Shown one piece after another: positions 57,001-64,000 of a stretch of 64,000 bases of DNA. How positions within the stretch are numbered: the stretch's first letter is position 1; each line of letters begins with the position of its first letter. Below the pieces are notes generated by a model that did no database searches, was not told where the DNA came from, and saw nothing but the letters and a program-made list of their open reading frames with translations. The stretch comes from Actinomadura madurae (GTDB taxonomy: Bacteria > Actinomycetota > Actinomycetes > Streptosporangiales > Streptosporangiaceae): positions 1 through 64,000 of the forward strand of contig NZ_FOVH01000004.1 of NCBI RefSeq assembly GCF_900115095.1, in the 5' to 3' direction. The translations under genes and the position numbers were made by a program.

Positions 57001-57318
57001 CCGGTCAAATTGGAAAAAATTGCTCACTTCTCGGAGCTTGAATCTCTTGACGTTTCCGGCTCACAGGTCACCGACCTTACGCCGTTGTCTGATCTGAAGA
57101 AGCTTAGAATCTTGTGGCTGAAAGACTGTCGCAACATAGTCGATCTAACCCCCCTGGCAGCACTACCGAAGCTTACTATGCTTCATTTGGGCGAAGTATC
57201 TCCGACCCTAGATATGGCGCCTTTGGCCAACAGGCGGAATCTCAAAGTGACTCTCGCCCCGGGACAAGAGGTGGTGAACAGTAGAATGCTGGGCCGGCGG
57301 CTTCGCTTTGATCACTGA
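54034..57318 (+). CDS. NACHT-LRR STAND NTPase, probable anti-phage protein
   Basis: The 1094-aa protein has an N-terminal helical domain (about 1-235) like the NNH domains of bacterial NACHT proteins. The NACHT NTPase follows (about 280-600), with Walker A GEAGAGKST (292-300), Walker B ALILVDGVDEL (371-381) and sensor IVVTSRP (405-411); VDFVHRTVQEYLTAKHIA lies in the winged-helix part. C-terminal leucine-rich repeats (about 820-1075) carry LESLDVSGSQVTDLTPLSDL. Related bNACHT proteins sense phage and kill or arrest the cell; which target the LRR binds is unknown. GC is about 50% against about 72% around it, with foreign codon use. The start is the only good ATG but lacks a clear ribosome-binding site. 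Confidence 0.9.
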   Translation: MALDPIAITTGRVVAQLAGRLWLSGRNAKAGRDKDLVELIRMRFTDQIAARRVERQLDDIADSVAERLIPLCRQEFGGLSEGDRSAVFFEVIRTLEKADLSDAALFSDDVDAINLSRRVRANLPEGEVMRQVGESGAQLYNVILDECCDCLVRIVIQLPQFAPRASVETLSRISGLADQVNVVLARLPARSVTAPEGTSSDREFTQRYLEHLSDTLDTLELFGVRFERFTRPRITLSVAYIGLSVSTEKKAGRVTETLRGTRVSDWRGDQQFNSSVRVESVLAESRLLLLRGEAGAGKSTLLRWIAITAARGKFSGDMTSWNGCIPFLIKLRSFSGERMPRPEEFIDRIADNLTGIMPRGWVHRQLIAGKALILVDGVDELVGQDRHAVREWLHGLISDFPQTRIVVTSRPVAASADWLRAEGFFSAFLERMSPADIRALIQHWHSAVRHCGDLPCPPERLPSYETALLARLESAVHLRTLAANPLLAAMLCALNLDRETQLPRDRMGLYGAALDMLLVTRDAKRGIPSSRSLSLERAQQIRILQYIAAHLSNSNRVELPKALAEQLIADRLAAMPYINQSAPEVLEYLLDRSGVIREPVLGRVDFVHRTVQEYLTAKHIADLGDMDILIRNAHRDQWRETVIMAAGHANEPLRNELIAGILSRVEAEPRHARRLKLLVVACMETLPAIPRGLESSMSKCLADLVPPRDLASARSLATAGEPVLDRLPRSLSQLSDSSARATVSVAWMINGPKALEFLEGYGCDPRFNIQQELDNAWDFFDPGVFAERVLARAPKGVTRSLTLRSPGQLHALNKIPEVTEISISSDVPIDLSVLASKAQQIRKLSIYSGVEADSLSALTTFARLKDFTFVPRVSPNSIDFLRELSPLERLYVSQCDEVEDYSALASHKQLQGLLLYSPFKLAGVQDLPPLDHVQVLALMSSRLQHGLGELIAAAPNVRDLMLDNCPWIDDLNHLDSLSLRMLWLANCPAPVKLEKIAHFSELESLDVSGSQVTDLTPLSDLKKLRILWLKDCRNIVDLTPLAALPKLTMLHLGEVSPTLDMAPLANRRNLKVTLAPGQEVVNSRMLGRRLRFDH

Positions 57319-57352
57319 TATTAGGCCAGCGCTATTGCCTCAGCTATACTCC

Positions 57353-57383
57353 GGCCCCGCCAGTAGACACCTGGCGGGGCCTT
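57353..57383 (+). terminator. Terminator of the NACHT gene
   Basis: A perfect 11-bp stem (57353-57363 with 57371-57381) followed by TT. It lies 35 nt past the stop and could also serve the convergent decarboxylase gene. Confidence 0.75.
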
Positions 57384-57399
57384 AACCGGCTTCGCAATA

Positions 57400-58556
57400 T
57401 CAGCCAAGATAGCTAAATGTTGGCTTGGGGTGCATGAGGAAGTCGTGGTGGGAGATGTTCCAGGCGTAGGCGCCGGACATTGAGAAGGCGACTAGGTCAC
57501 CGGCTGCGATGCGGTCCGTAGGGACCTCGCGTGCGAAGACGTCTTTGGGGTGCAGAGCTGGCCAACGAGAGTCACAGGTTCGCCAGTGACCGCGGGGCCG
57601 TCGCCGTTGTGGGTCAGGACGTCGAACGGGTGATTGTGCTGCTTGGTGACGGGTGTGCGGATGTGCATGGTGCCGCCGCGTAGGACGGCGTACCACTGGC
57701 CGTGTGCCTTCTTCACGTCTAGTACCTCGGTGAGGTACCAGCCGGCGTAGACGCTGATGGAGCGGCCCGGTTCGATGCGCAGCATTTCGCCCGGCTCGGC
57801 GAGCGCGGCGACGTCGGCGCCGTACTGCTTCCAGTCGAATCGGGTCTCGGGCGTGGAGTAGTCGACGGCCATGCCGCCGCCGAGGTTGAACTCACGCGGC
57901 CCGGTGTGGCCGATCTTGTCGAGCCATGCGCGGCCCCACGCGAGGATCTCGGCGGACTGGGCGACCATGGCGGAGGCGTCCAGGCCGGACGCCAAGTGCG
58001 CGTGAATGCCGCGTAGGCGCACCTGCGGAGAGTTCTCCAGGATGCCGGTGCATGAATCGACCAGGTCCGGGTCCATGCCGAACGGGCCGCTCATGGCGAG
58101 CGCGACGCCGCTGCGATCGCCAGCGAGGTTGACCCGTAGCAGGACATCGACCTCACGGCCGGACGCGCGAGCGATGTCGGCCAGGCACGACAGCTCATAG
58201 GGGCTTTCGACATGGATGCGCTCGACGCCGAGGTCGAGGGCAAGCCGTAGTTCGTCGTCGGTCTTGCCGGGGCCGCCGAACGCCAACCGCGCGTCCGGCA
58301 GAGCCTCGCGCACGTGCGCCAGCTCGCCGCCGGACGCGACCTCGATGCCATCGACGTACGGGGCGAGCGCCTGGAGGATCGGCGCGTCAGGGTTGGCCTT
58401 CGCGGCATAGAAGATCTCCGGCGCACCGGGCGCCGAGAGCGCAGCCTTGACCTCGGCCGCGTGCTCACGCAGCGCGGCGAGGTCGTAGACGAACGCGGGT
58501 AGCTCGCCCTTGCCGGCAAGGGCCTGGGCGTGGTCTTCGACTAGGCGCGTGATCAT
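57400..58556 (-). pseudogene. PLP-dependent decarboxylase (BtrK/DAP decarboxylase-like) with frameshift
   Basis: A fold-III decarboxylase (alanine racemase-like barrel) related to diaminopimelate, ornithine and BtrK-type glutamyl-ACP decarboxylases. The frame from 58556 shows the PLP Lys in FYAAKANPDAP, GIEVASGGEL, HAHLASGLD, NLGGGMAVDY and EPGRSI. Near 57555 a single base is missing in a C run: LVGQLCTP is followed out of frame by a stop at 57492, while the other frame continues correctly with KDVFAREVPTDR and ends FSYLG at 57400. The lost part is the C-x-x-x-D active-site loop and C-terminus. One lost base could be a sequencing error; if real, the gene is dead. Confidence 0.82.
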
Positions 58557-58577
58557 CGGGTGTCGTCTCTCCGGTTG

Positions 58578-59255
58578 TCAGGCAAGCGGGAACTCGTACT
58601 GAGCCGTTACGTAGTGGGCGGGCGCGACCGAGACCGTGACCTCGACGGCGCGGCCCTCGGCCGTCAGGCCAACATGCGTGATCTCCACAACCGTGCGCTC
58701 CGGACTGATCTCCAGCGCACGCGCCTCAGCCTCGGTCGGCAGACGACTCGGGATGATCTGCTCACGCGCCCTGGTCTGCGCGTAGCCGAGTTCGGCAAGC
58801 GCGCTCTTGACACCGCCGACATTGACCGGCCCGTCCTCCTCCAGGACGGTCCCCTCGGCGATGTCGAGCGGAAACCAACTGGCGTTCAGCCGGACGGGAA
58901 TGCCGCTGGCGAACAGCCGCCGACGCCGCACAAGGCAGTTCACTTCACCGGTCGGCAGGCCGAGCGCCTCGGCGACGGCCGCCGGCGGTTCGGCGCGTTC
59001 GGTGGTGATCTCGTGCTGTGGCTCCAGCCCACGGGCGCGAACCTCGGCGTCGAACGCGCCGCGGGCGCCGTTGTTCTCGCAGGTCGCCCGGTCGTAGCGC
59101 GCCGGCGAGTGGAGCATCGGCGGAAGCCAGGTGACCATCGTTCCCCGTCCCTGCCGAGGCCGGACGAGACCCTCGGCCGCGAGTACCTGCGTCGCCTGTT
59201 CAGCATCCCGGTCGTTGGTCGGCTGTTCGTTGGGACGTAGGGCGGGATCGATCAC
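58578..59255 (-). pseudogene. GntR/UTRA (HutC-type) regulator lacking half of its DNA-binding domain
   Basis: The 225-aa frame starts with only the last part of the winged helix (QATQVLAAEGLVRPRQGRGT), preceded by sequence unlike GntR proteins. The UTRA effector domain (about 65-222) is complete: LGLPTGEVNCLVRRRRLFASGIPVRL and VVEITHVGLTAEGRAVEVTV. Without the recognition helix it should not bind DNA normally. It lies 21 nt upstream of the decarboxylase gene on the same strand. In actinomycete integrative elements such regulators (KorSA) repress transfer. Confidence 0.7.
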
Positions 59256-59522
59256 TGGCCAGCCGTGCCTTAGGTCCAGCTCAACGCCAGGTGGCGGCGC
59301 TTAGCGAGCGTCAGGACGGCTCGCCGCCGCTGAGGCCCAGTTCTCCCCTGCGGCATGCGGCCATCTCGACGTGGCTGGGTGCTAGTGAGCATCCGGCTCA
59401 GGTGGCCGAAGGGGCCAGGCACGAGGAGAACACCATGAATCAGTGAGGCGACCAGGCCAAAGGACGGCTGAAACTTCGGCCCGTATTTGGCCCGGACGGC
59501 CGTAGAGCGCCACTCACAGCCC

Positions 59523-59641
59523 GAGACAGCCGGACACGACGAGAACAGCCCCTGACCGGGCATGCCTGGTCAGGGGCTGTTTCTGCTGGGGTGGCGGGTC
59601 CAGGATTCGAACCTGGGTAGGCTAAGCCGACGGATTTACAG
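59523..59641. repeat. Direct repeat copy 2: 3' half of intact tRNA-Tyr plus downstream flank
   Basis: About 119 nt matching 53251-53370 with a handful of differences. It covers the 3' 50 nt of tRNA-Tyr (59592-59641) and the hairpin CAGCCCCTGACC...GGTCAGGGGCTG (59546-59580) that should terminate the tRNA transcript. It marks the tRNA-proximal end of the island. Confidence 0.88.
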
Positions 59642-59673
59642 TCCGCTCCCATTGGCCACTCGGGCAACCCGCC
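59592..59673 (-). tRNA. tRNA-Tyr (GTA)
   Basis: An 82-nt class II tRNA with acceptor GGCGGGT/ACCCGCC, A discriminator, long variable arm and anticodon loop ACTGTAAAT with GTA. It is the integration target of the island: the gene was restored intact by the element's att sequence. Confidence 0.97.
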
Positions 59674-59810
59674 GTGGTGTCGCAGGAAAGCTTAGCGGAC
59701 GGGGGGCGTGGGTGTGACATCGAGGGCGGGCGCGCGGGGCGTGGGCTTGATCGTCGGGAGTCGATACGCTCTCTGGATCGTGAAGGTGCTGTTGAGGGGA
59801 TGTGTGTGCG

Positions 59811-60299
59811 ATGGCCGACAGCTCTTTTGACATCGTGTCGAAGCTCGACCGGCAGGAGGTCGACAACGCGCTGAACCAGGCCGCCAAGGAGGTGGCCAAC
59901 CGGTTCGACTTCCGGAACGTGGACGCGGGGATCAAGTGGTCCGGGGAGTCGATCGAGATCCAGGCGAACACCGAGGAGCGGGCGAACGCCGTGCTGGACG
60001 TGCTGAAGGACAAGCTCGTCAAGCGGGGGATCTCGTTGAAGGCGATCGACGCGGGTGAGCCGAAGCTGTCCGGGAAGGTGCACAAGCTGAGCGTGGGCCT
60101 CAAGGAGGGCATCGCCCAGGACGACGCGAAGAAGATCGGGAAGATCATCCGGGAGGAGGGGCCGAAGGGGATCAAGGCCCAGATCCAGGGGGACGAGCTG
60201 CGGGTCAGCTCGAAGAAGAAGGACGACCTTCAGCAGGTCATCTCGCTGCTGAAGGGCAAGGACCTCGATGTGGCCCTCCAGTTCGTGAACTACCGGTAG
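59811..60299 (+). CDS. YajQ family nucleotide-binding protein
   Basis: The 162-aa protein ([20 protein letters not shown]) is a two-ferredoxin-fold YajQ/UPF0234 protein; some members bind cyclic-di-GMP or nucleic acid. Conserved blocks [28 protein letters not shown] and VALQFVNYR at the end are all present. ATG 59811 was chosen over an upstream GTG at 59802 because the family begins at MADSSFD. The gene lies next to tRNA-Tyr, as in streptomycetes. Confidence 0.92.
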   Translation: MADSSFDIVSKLDRQEVDNALNQAAKEVANRFDFRNVDAGIKWSGESIEIQANTEERANAVLDVLKDKLVKRGISLKAIDAGEPKLSGKVHKLSVGLKEGIAQDDAKKIGKIIREEGPKGIKAQIQGDELRVSSKKKDDLQQVISLLKGKDLDVALQFVNYR

Positions 60300-60309
60300 C
60301 CGCAGTAGG

Positions 60310-60352
60310 GAGCGCGCCGACCCCATCCCCCGCAGAAGTGGTCGGCGCGCTC
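60310..60352. terminator. Bidirectional terminator between yajQ-type gene and htpX
   Basis: A perfect 13-bp stem (60310-60322 with 60340-60352) lies 11 nt after one stop and 45 nt after the convergent htpX stop. Confidence 0.7.
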
Positions 60353-60396
60353 TCGTGTGTTATGACGCGGCCGGGTCCCGGCTGGTTCGGTCGAAT

Positions 60397-61287
60397 TCAG
60401 CGGCGGCCGCCCATGCGCTCCAGTCGGGCTATGCGGTCGGCGGCCGGGGGGTGGGTGGAGAAGAGCCTGCCGATGCCGGCGCCGGAGAACGGGTTGGCGA
60501 TCATCAGCGCGCTGGTGGTGGCGAGTTCGGGGTCCTGCGGCAGCGGCATGGCGCGGGTGCCCGCGTCGATCTTGCGGAGCGCGGACGCGAGGGCGAGGGG
60601 GTCGCCGGTGAGGCGGGCGCCGGCGGCGTCGGCGGAGTACTCGCGGGTGCGGCTGATCGCCATCTGCACGACGGCGGCGGCGACCGGGCCGAGGACGAGC
60701 ATCATGAGGGCGCCGAGGAGGCCCGGGCCGTCGTCGTCCTCGGAGCGGCCGAGGGGCAGGAAGATCGCCAGGTGGGAGAGGTAGGTGATCACCGTGGCGA
60801 TGGCGGCGGCGACCGAGGAGATCAGGATGTCCCGGTTGTAGACGTGGGACAGCTCGTGGCCGAGGACGGCGCGCAGTTCGCGCTCGTCCAGCATCTGCAG
60901 GATGCCGCGGGTGCAGCAGACGGCGGCGTTGCGCGGGTTGCGTCCGGTGGCGAACGCGTTGGGCTGGCGGGTCTCCGACACGTACAGGCGCGGCATGGGC
61001 TGGCGGGCCGAGGTGGACAGTTCCCGGACGAGCCGGTACAGGGTCGGCGCCTCGACCTCGCCGACCGGGTGGGCGCGCATGGAGCGCAGCGCGATCCGGT
61101 CGCTGAAGAAGAACGCGACGCCGTTGGTGCCGAGTGCGATCAGCAGCGCGATCGTCAGGCCCGCGCCGCCGCCGAACACCCATCCGGCGGCGAGCATCAA
61201 TGCCGACAGCGCGGCGATCAGTGCTGCCGTCTTGACGCCGTTGAACTGCACTTCCGTCTGCCTCCCCGTCGACTCCGGCATGAACAT
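60397..61287 (-). CDS. htpX: Membrane zinc metalloprotease HtpX
   Basis: HtpX (M48) degrades damaged membrane proteins. The 296 aa show two N-terminal helices (about 20-60), the zinc motif [11 protein letters not shown], the third ligand in [13 protein letters not shown], and two further helices. Start candidates are ATG 61285-61287, TTG 61288-61290 and ATG 61279-61281; I chose the first by spacing from AGGTC. Confidence 0.93.
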   Translation of the reverse strand: MFMPESTGRQTEVQFNGVKTAALIAALSALMLAAGWVFGGGAGLTIALLIALGTNGVAFFFSDRIALRSMRAHPVGEVEAPTLYRLVRELSTSARQPMPRLYVSETRQPNAFATGRNPRNAAVCCTRGILQMLDERELRAVLGHELSHVYNRDILISSVAAAIATVITYLSHLAIFLPLGRSEDDDGPGLLGALMMLVLGPVAAAVVQMAISRTREYSADAAGARLTGDPLALASALRKIDAGTRAMPLPQDPELATTSALMIANPFSGAGIGRLFSTHPPAADRIARLERMGGRR

Positions 61288-61317
61288 CAACGGTTTGACC
61301 TGGGTGGACGTTCCCGC

Positions 61318-62805
61318 CTAGGTGGCCTGCGTGACCGTCTGCAGGACGATCTGCGGCGCCACCGAGAGCACGACGGCGCCGGCGGCGGCCGCGGTGATCG
61401 CGGCGCGGACGCCGAGGCCGGGGGCCGCGTCGTAGTGCTCGTCGGCGGCGGACGGGGTGAACAGCCGGACGGCCCAGAAAAGGTAGTAGTACAGCCCGAT
61501 GACCGTGTTGATCGCCATCACGACGGCGAGCCAGGTGACGCCGCTGGCGACGGTGGCGCGGAAGACGACGACCTTAGCGAACAGGCCCATGACGCCCGGC
61601 GGCAGGCCGGCGAGGCAGATCAGGAAGAAGGCGAGGGCGGTGGCGACCGCGGGGTTGCGGCGGGCGAGGCCGCGGTAGTCGTCCAGGGTGTCCCAGCGCT
61701 CCGAGACGCGGCCGCGGCGGCGGAAGCCGATCACTACGGCGAACGCGCCGATGTTCATGACGGCGTAGAGGGCGACGTAGGCGGTGGTGGCCGCGACGGC
61801 CTCGGGGAGGCGGCGCGAGCCGACCGCGAGCGGCGCGAGCATGTAGCCGGACTGGGCGACCGATGACCAGGCCAGCAGCCTGATCGCGGTGCGCTGGCGG
61901 AGTGCGGCGAGGTTCCCGATCGTCATGGTGAGCGCGGCGAGCACGGCGACGACGGGGCCCCACACGTGCCCGTAGGCGGGGAGGCCGAGGGCGAGGACGA
62001 TCGCGAGCCCGGCGAATCCGGCGGCCTTCGACACGACGGACAGGAACGCGGCGACGGGCAGCGGGGAGCCCTGGTAGACGTCCGGGGCCCAGAAGTGGAA
62101 CGGGACGGCGGCGACCTTGAACGCGAACCCGGCGAGGACGAGCACCGATCCGACGGCGGCGACCGGGTCGAGGTCGGACGGCAGCCGGGACAGGGCAGGG
62201 GCGATCCGGTCGAGGTGCATGGCGCCGGTCGCACCGTAGACGAGGCTGATCCCGAACAGCATGATCGCGGTGGAGACCACGGAGACGAGGAAGAGCTTCA
62301 GCGCGGCCTCGGACGCCGTCCCGTCGTAGCGGCGGAGCGCGGCGAGGGCGAACACCGGCAGCGACAGGGTCTCCAGCGCGACGAGCAGCAGGACGAGGTC
62401 GCGGGCGGCGACCAGGGCGAGCGCGCCGATGACGGCGGCGAGCAGCAGGAAGTGGTACTCCCCGACCGGCATCCTGGAGTCGGTGATCTCCTGGAGGGAC
62501 AGCAGGACGACGATCACGGCGGCGCCGAGGACGATGCCCTGGAACAGCAGGGTGAAGTCGTCCGCGACGTAGGAGCAGGAGCGGGGGCCGCCGCCGCGCA
62601 GGCCGTCCGGGAGGCAGAACGTGGCGCGGCGGTCGCCGGCCGCCAGCGCGATCACGGCGATCAGCGCGGCGGCGAGGGACCCGCCGGACAGCAGGGACAG
62701 GACGCGGCGCGGCGCGTCGAACGCGTCGGCGAGCAGCAGCCCGATGGCGGCGACGGCGAGGATCAGCGGCGGCGCGATCGCGGCGTAGTCGATGTCCTGG
62801 ATCAT
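61318..62805 (-). CDS. nuoN: NADH-quinone oxidoreductase subunit N
   Basis: The 495-aa antiporter-like subunit of complex I, with about 14 helices. Conserved are LVALETLSLPVFALAAL with the key Glu, the Lys in KLFLVSVVSTAIMLFG, GFAFKVAAVPFHFWAPDVYQG and LPPGVMGLFAKVVVF. It pumps protons together with NuoM and NuoL. Its ATG overlaps the nuoM stop by one base (TGATG). It is the last gene of the nuo operon. Confidence 0.96.
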   Translation of the reverse strand: MIQDIDYAAIAPPLILAVAAIGLLLADAFDAPRRVLSLLSGGSLAAALIAVIALAAGDRRATFCLPDGLRGGGPRSCSYVADDFTLLFQGIVLGAAVIVVLLSLQEITDSRMPVGEYHFLLLAAVIGALALVAARDLVLLLVALETLSLPVFALAALRRYDGTASEAALKLFLVSVVSTAIMLFGISLVYGATGAMHLDRIAPALSRLPSDLDPVAAVGSVLVLAGFAFKVAAVPFHFWAPDVYQGSPLPVAAFLSVVSKAAGFAGLAIVLALGLPAYGHVWGPVVAVLAALTMTIGNLAALRQRTAIRLLAWSSVAQSGYMLAPLAVGSRRLPEAVAATTAYVALYAVMNIGAFAVVIGFRRRGRVSERWDTLDDYRGLARRNPAVATALAFFLICLAGLPPGVMGLFAKVVVFRATVASGVTWLAVVMAINTVIGLYYYLFWAVRLFTPSAADEHYDAAPGLGVRAAITAAAAGAVVLSVAPQIVLQTVTQAT

Positions 62806-64000
62806 CAGCCGCCTCCGAACAGGGCGCGGACGGGGCCGGTGGTCACGTCCAGCAGGGTCTTCGGCCAGAGGCCGACCAGCAGCGTCAGCGCGATGAGCGG
62901 CACCCAGGCGGCGTACTCCTGGAGGGAGACGGCCGCGACGGGGCCGCGGGGTTCGGCGACGCCGTCGGACGGCCCGTGGGTGAGCTTGGCGAGCATTCGC
63001 AGGAAGTAGGCGGCGGTGAGGACGGCGCCGAGCGCGGCGACGACCATGAACGTGACGAACGTCTCACGGGGCAGGTCGGCGTGCGGGCGGTAGGCGCCGA
63101 CGAGGGCCAGCACCTCGCCCCAGAACCCGGCGAGCCCCGGCAGGCCGAGCGAGGCGACGGACGCGAACGTGAGGATCGAGGCGAGGCGCGGGGACGTGCC
63201 GAGCATCCCGCCGCCGATCGCGTTCATGTCGCCGGTGCCCCAGCGTTCCTTGACCGATCCGGCGAGGAAGAACAGCAGGCTGGTGATGAGGCCGTGCGCG
63301 ATGTTGCCGAACAGGGCAGCGTTGACGCCGACGGGGGTGAGCGTCGCGATGCCGAGCAGGACGAACCCCATGTGCCCGACGGACGAGTAGGCGATCATCC
63401 GTTTGAGGTCGCGCTGGGCGAGGCAGGCGAGCGCGCCGTAGATGATCCCGATGACGGCGAGCAGGCCGAGCCAGGGCGCCCAGAACGCGGCGCCGTCCGG
63501 GGTGAGCGGCAGCGCGATCCGCACCAGCCCGTACGTGCCCATCTTCAGCAGGACGCCGGCCAGCAGGACGGACCCGACCGTGGGGGCCTCGGTGTGCGCG
63601 TCCGGCAGCCAGGTGTGCAGCGGCCACATCGGCGCCTTGACCGCGAACCCGATGCCCATCAGGGCGAACGCCGTGACCTGGAGGCCGTGGGACAGGCCGG
63701 ATCCGTGCCGGTCGGCCAGGGCGGTCATGTCGAGGGTGCCGGCCTTGGCGCCGACGAGCAGCATCCCGGCGAGCAGGAGGCCAGAGCCGAGGAGCGTGTA
63801 GAGGATGAACTTGAGGGCGGCGTCGCGGCGTCCGGGACCGCCCCACAGCATGATCACCGCGTACATGGGGATCAGGACGGTCTCGAAGAACACGAAGAAC
63901 AGCACGAGGTCGAGCGCGACGAACGTGCCGAGCATCCCGATCTCCAGTACGAACAGGAGCGCGGTCAGCAGCCGGATCCGGCCGCCTTCCGGCGGGTGCC
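62805..64000 (-). CDS. nuoM: NADH-quinone oxidoreductase subunit M (5' part outside window)
   Basis: The C-terminal about 398 residues of NuoM. The frame is open to the window edge. It shows LVLFFVFFETVLIPMYAVI with the essential Glu, GFAVKAPMWPLHTWLPDAHTEAPT with the Lys of the proton channel, and AYSSVGHMGFVLLG. Transcription runs nuoM to nuoN. Confidence 0.96.
   Translation of the reverse strand, partial: HPPEGGRIRLLTALLFVLEIGMLGTFVALDLVLFFVFFETVLIPMYAVIMLWGGPGRRDAALKFILYTLLGSGLLLAGMLLVGAKAGTLDMTALADRHGSGLSHGLQVTAFALMGIGFAVKAPMWPLHTWLPDAHTEAPTVGSVLLAGVLLKMGTYGLVRIALPLTPDGAAFWAPWLGLLAVIGIIYGALACLAQRDLKRMIAYSSVGHMGFVLLGIATLTPVGVNAALFGNIAHGLITSLLFFLAGSVKERWGTGDMNAIGGGMLGTSPRLASILTFASVASLGLPGLAGFWGEVLALVGAYRPHADLPRETFVTFMVVAALGAVLTAAYFLRMLAKLTHGPSDGVAEPRGPVAAVSLQEYAAWVPLIALTLLVGLWPKTLLDVTTGPVRALFGGG

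Larger units (their letters stand above)
53321..59641. mobile_element. Island integrated at tRNA-Tyr (decayed integrative element)
   Basis: The 6.3-kb segment between the two tRNA-Tyr-derived repeats. It carries a low-GC NACHT-LRR gene, a frameshifted decarboxylase gene and a truncated GntR/UTRA regulator. GntR-type regulators (KorSA-like) and tRNA 3'-end integration are features of actinomycete integrative and conjugative elements; SLP1 of Streptomyces coelicolor uses tRNA-Tyr. No integrase, replication or FtsK-like transfer gene is visible, so it cannot move by itself. Confidence 0.75.

Overview
The window is about 72% GC, uses many GTG and TTG starts and overlapping ATGA/GTGA/TGATG stop-starts, and has a ribosomal/RNA-polymerase gene order typical of actinomycetes. 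A complete Mce operon, a class F sortase, HadA/HadB dehydratases and an ECF41 sigma factor point to a filamentous actinobacterium. Actinomadura or another member of the Streptosporangiales is my best guess; this is inference from gene content only.

Core block A (1-30.9 kb, mostly minus strand). In transcription order: tRNA-Trp, secE, nusG, rplK, rplA, three secreted/lipoprotein paralogues, an L10 leader with promoter and attenuator-like hairpin, rplJ, rplL, a complete eleven-gene Mce lipid-transport operon (ATPase, two YrbE permeases, MceA-F, two Mce-associated proteins), then the 5' part of rpoB. Mycobacteria carry the Mce ATPase gene mkl between rplL and rpoB; here the whole transporter sits there. 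Upstream lie aspC (plus strand), a SigE-family sigma factor with a putative anti-sigma protein, a Pro-rich exported protein, an adenosine deaminase-family gene (plus strand), an overlapping GntR/TetR pair, a GDT1-family manganese exporter behind a yybP-ykoY riboswitch, murB, hadB, hadA, rpmG, tRNA-Met and tRNA-Thr.

Accessory block B (30.9-59.6 kb) lies between tRNA-Thr and tRNA-Tyr. It holds an acyl-CoA dehydrogenase, a PP2C-like phosphatase, an exonuclease-BRCT-TerD fusion, an MFS exporter, a MerR regulator with a textbook 19-bp-spacer operator, a sortase/GT2/54-aa membrane protein operon, an ECF41 sigma factor and several unknown genes.

The most interesting unit is at 45.6-49.3 kb: a signal peptidase, a 47-aa precursor peptide with four Cys in its C-terminal half (too short for routine gene calling), a MauE/DoxX-type redox membrane protein, a membrane-anchored CxxC thioredoxin-like protein and an ABC exporter. 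I read this as a pathway that makes, oxidises, cleaves and exports a disulfide-stapled peptide.

Island C (53.3-59.6 kb) is flanked by a roughly 120-nt direct repeat containing the 3' half of tRNA-Tyr, broken exactly at the anticodon. It carries a low-GC NACHT-LRR STAND NTPase (a probable anti-phage protein), a frameshifted PLP decarboxylase and a GntR/UTRA regulator that has lost half its DNA-binding domain. No integrase is visible, so it looks like a decayed integrative element that keeps a defence gene. IS5 transposase and SUKH fragments lie just outside it.

Core block D (59.6-64 kb): tRNA-Tyr, a YajQ-family gene, htpX, nuoN and the 3' part of nuoM.
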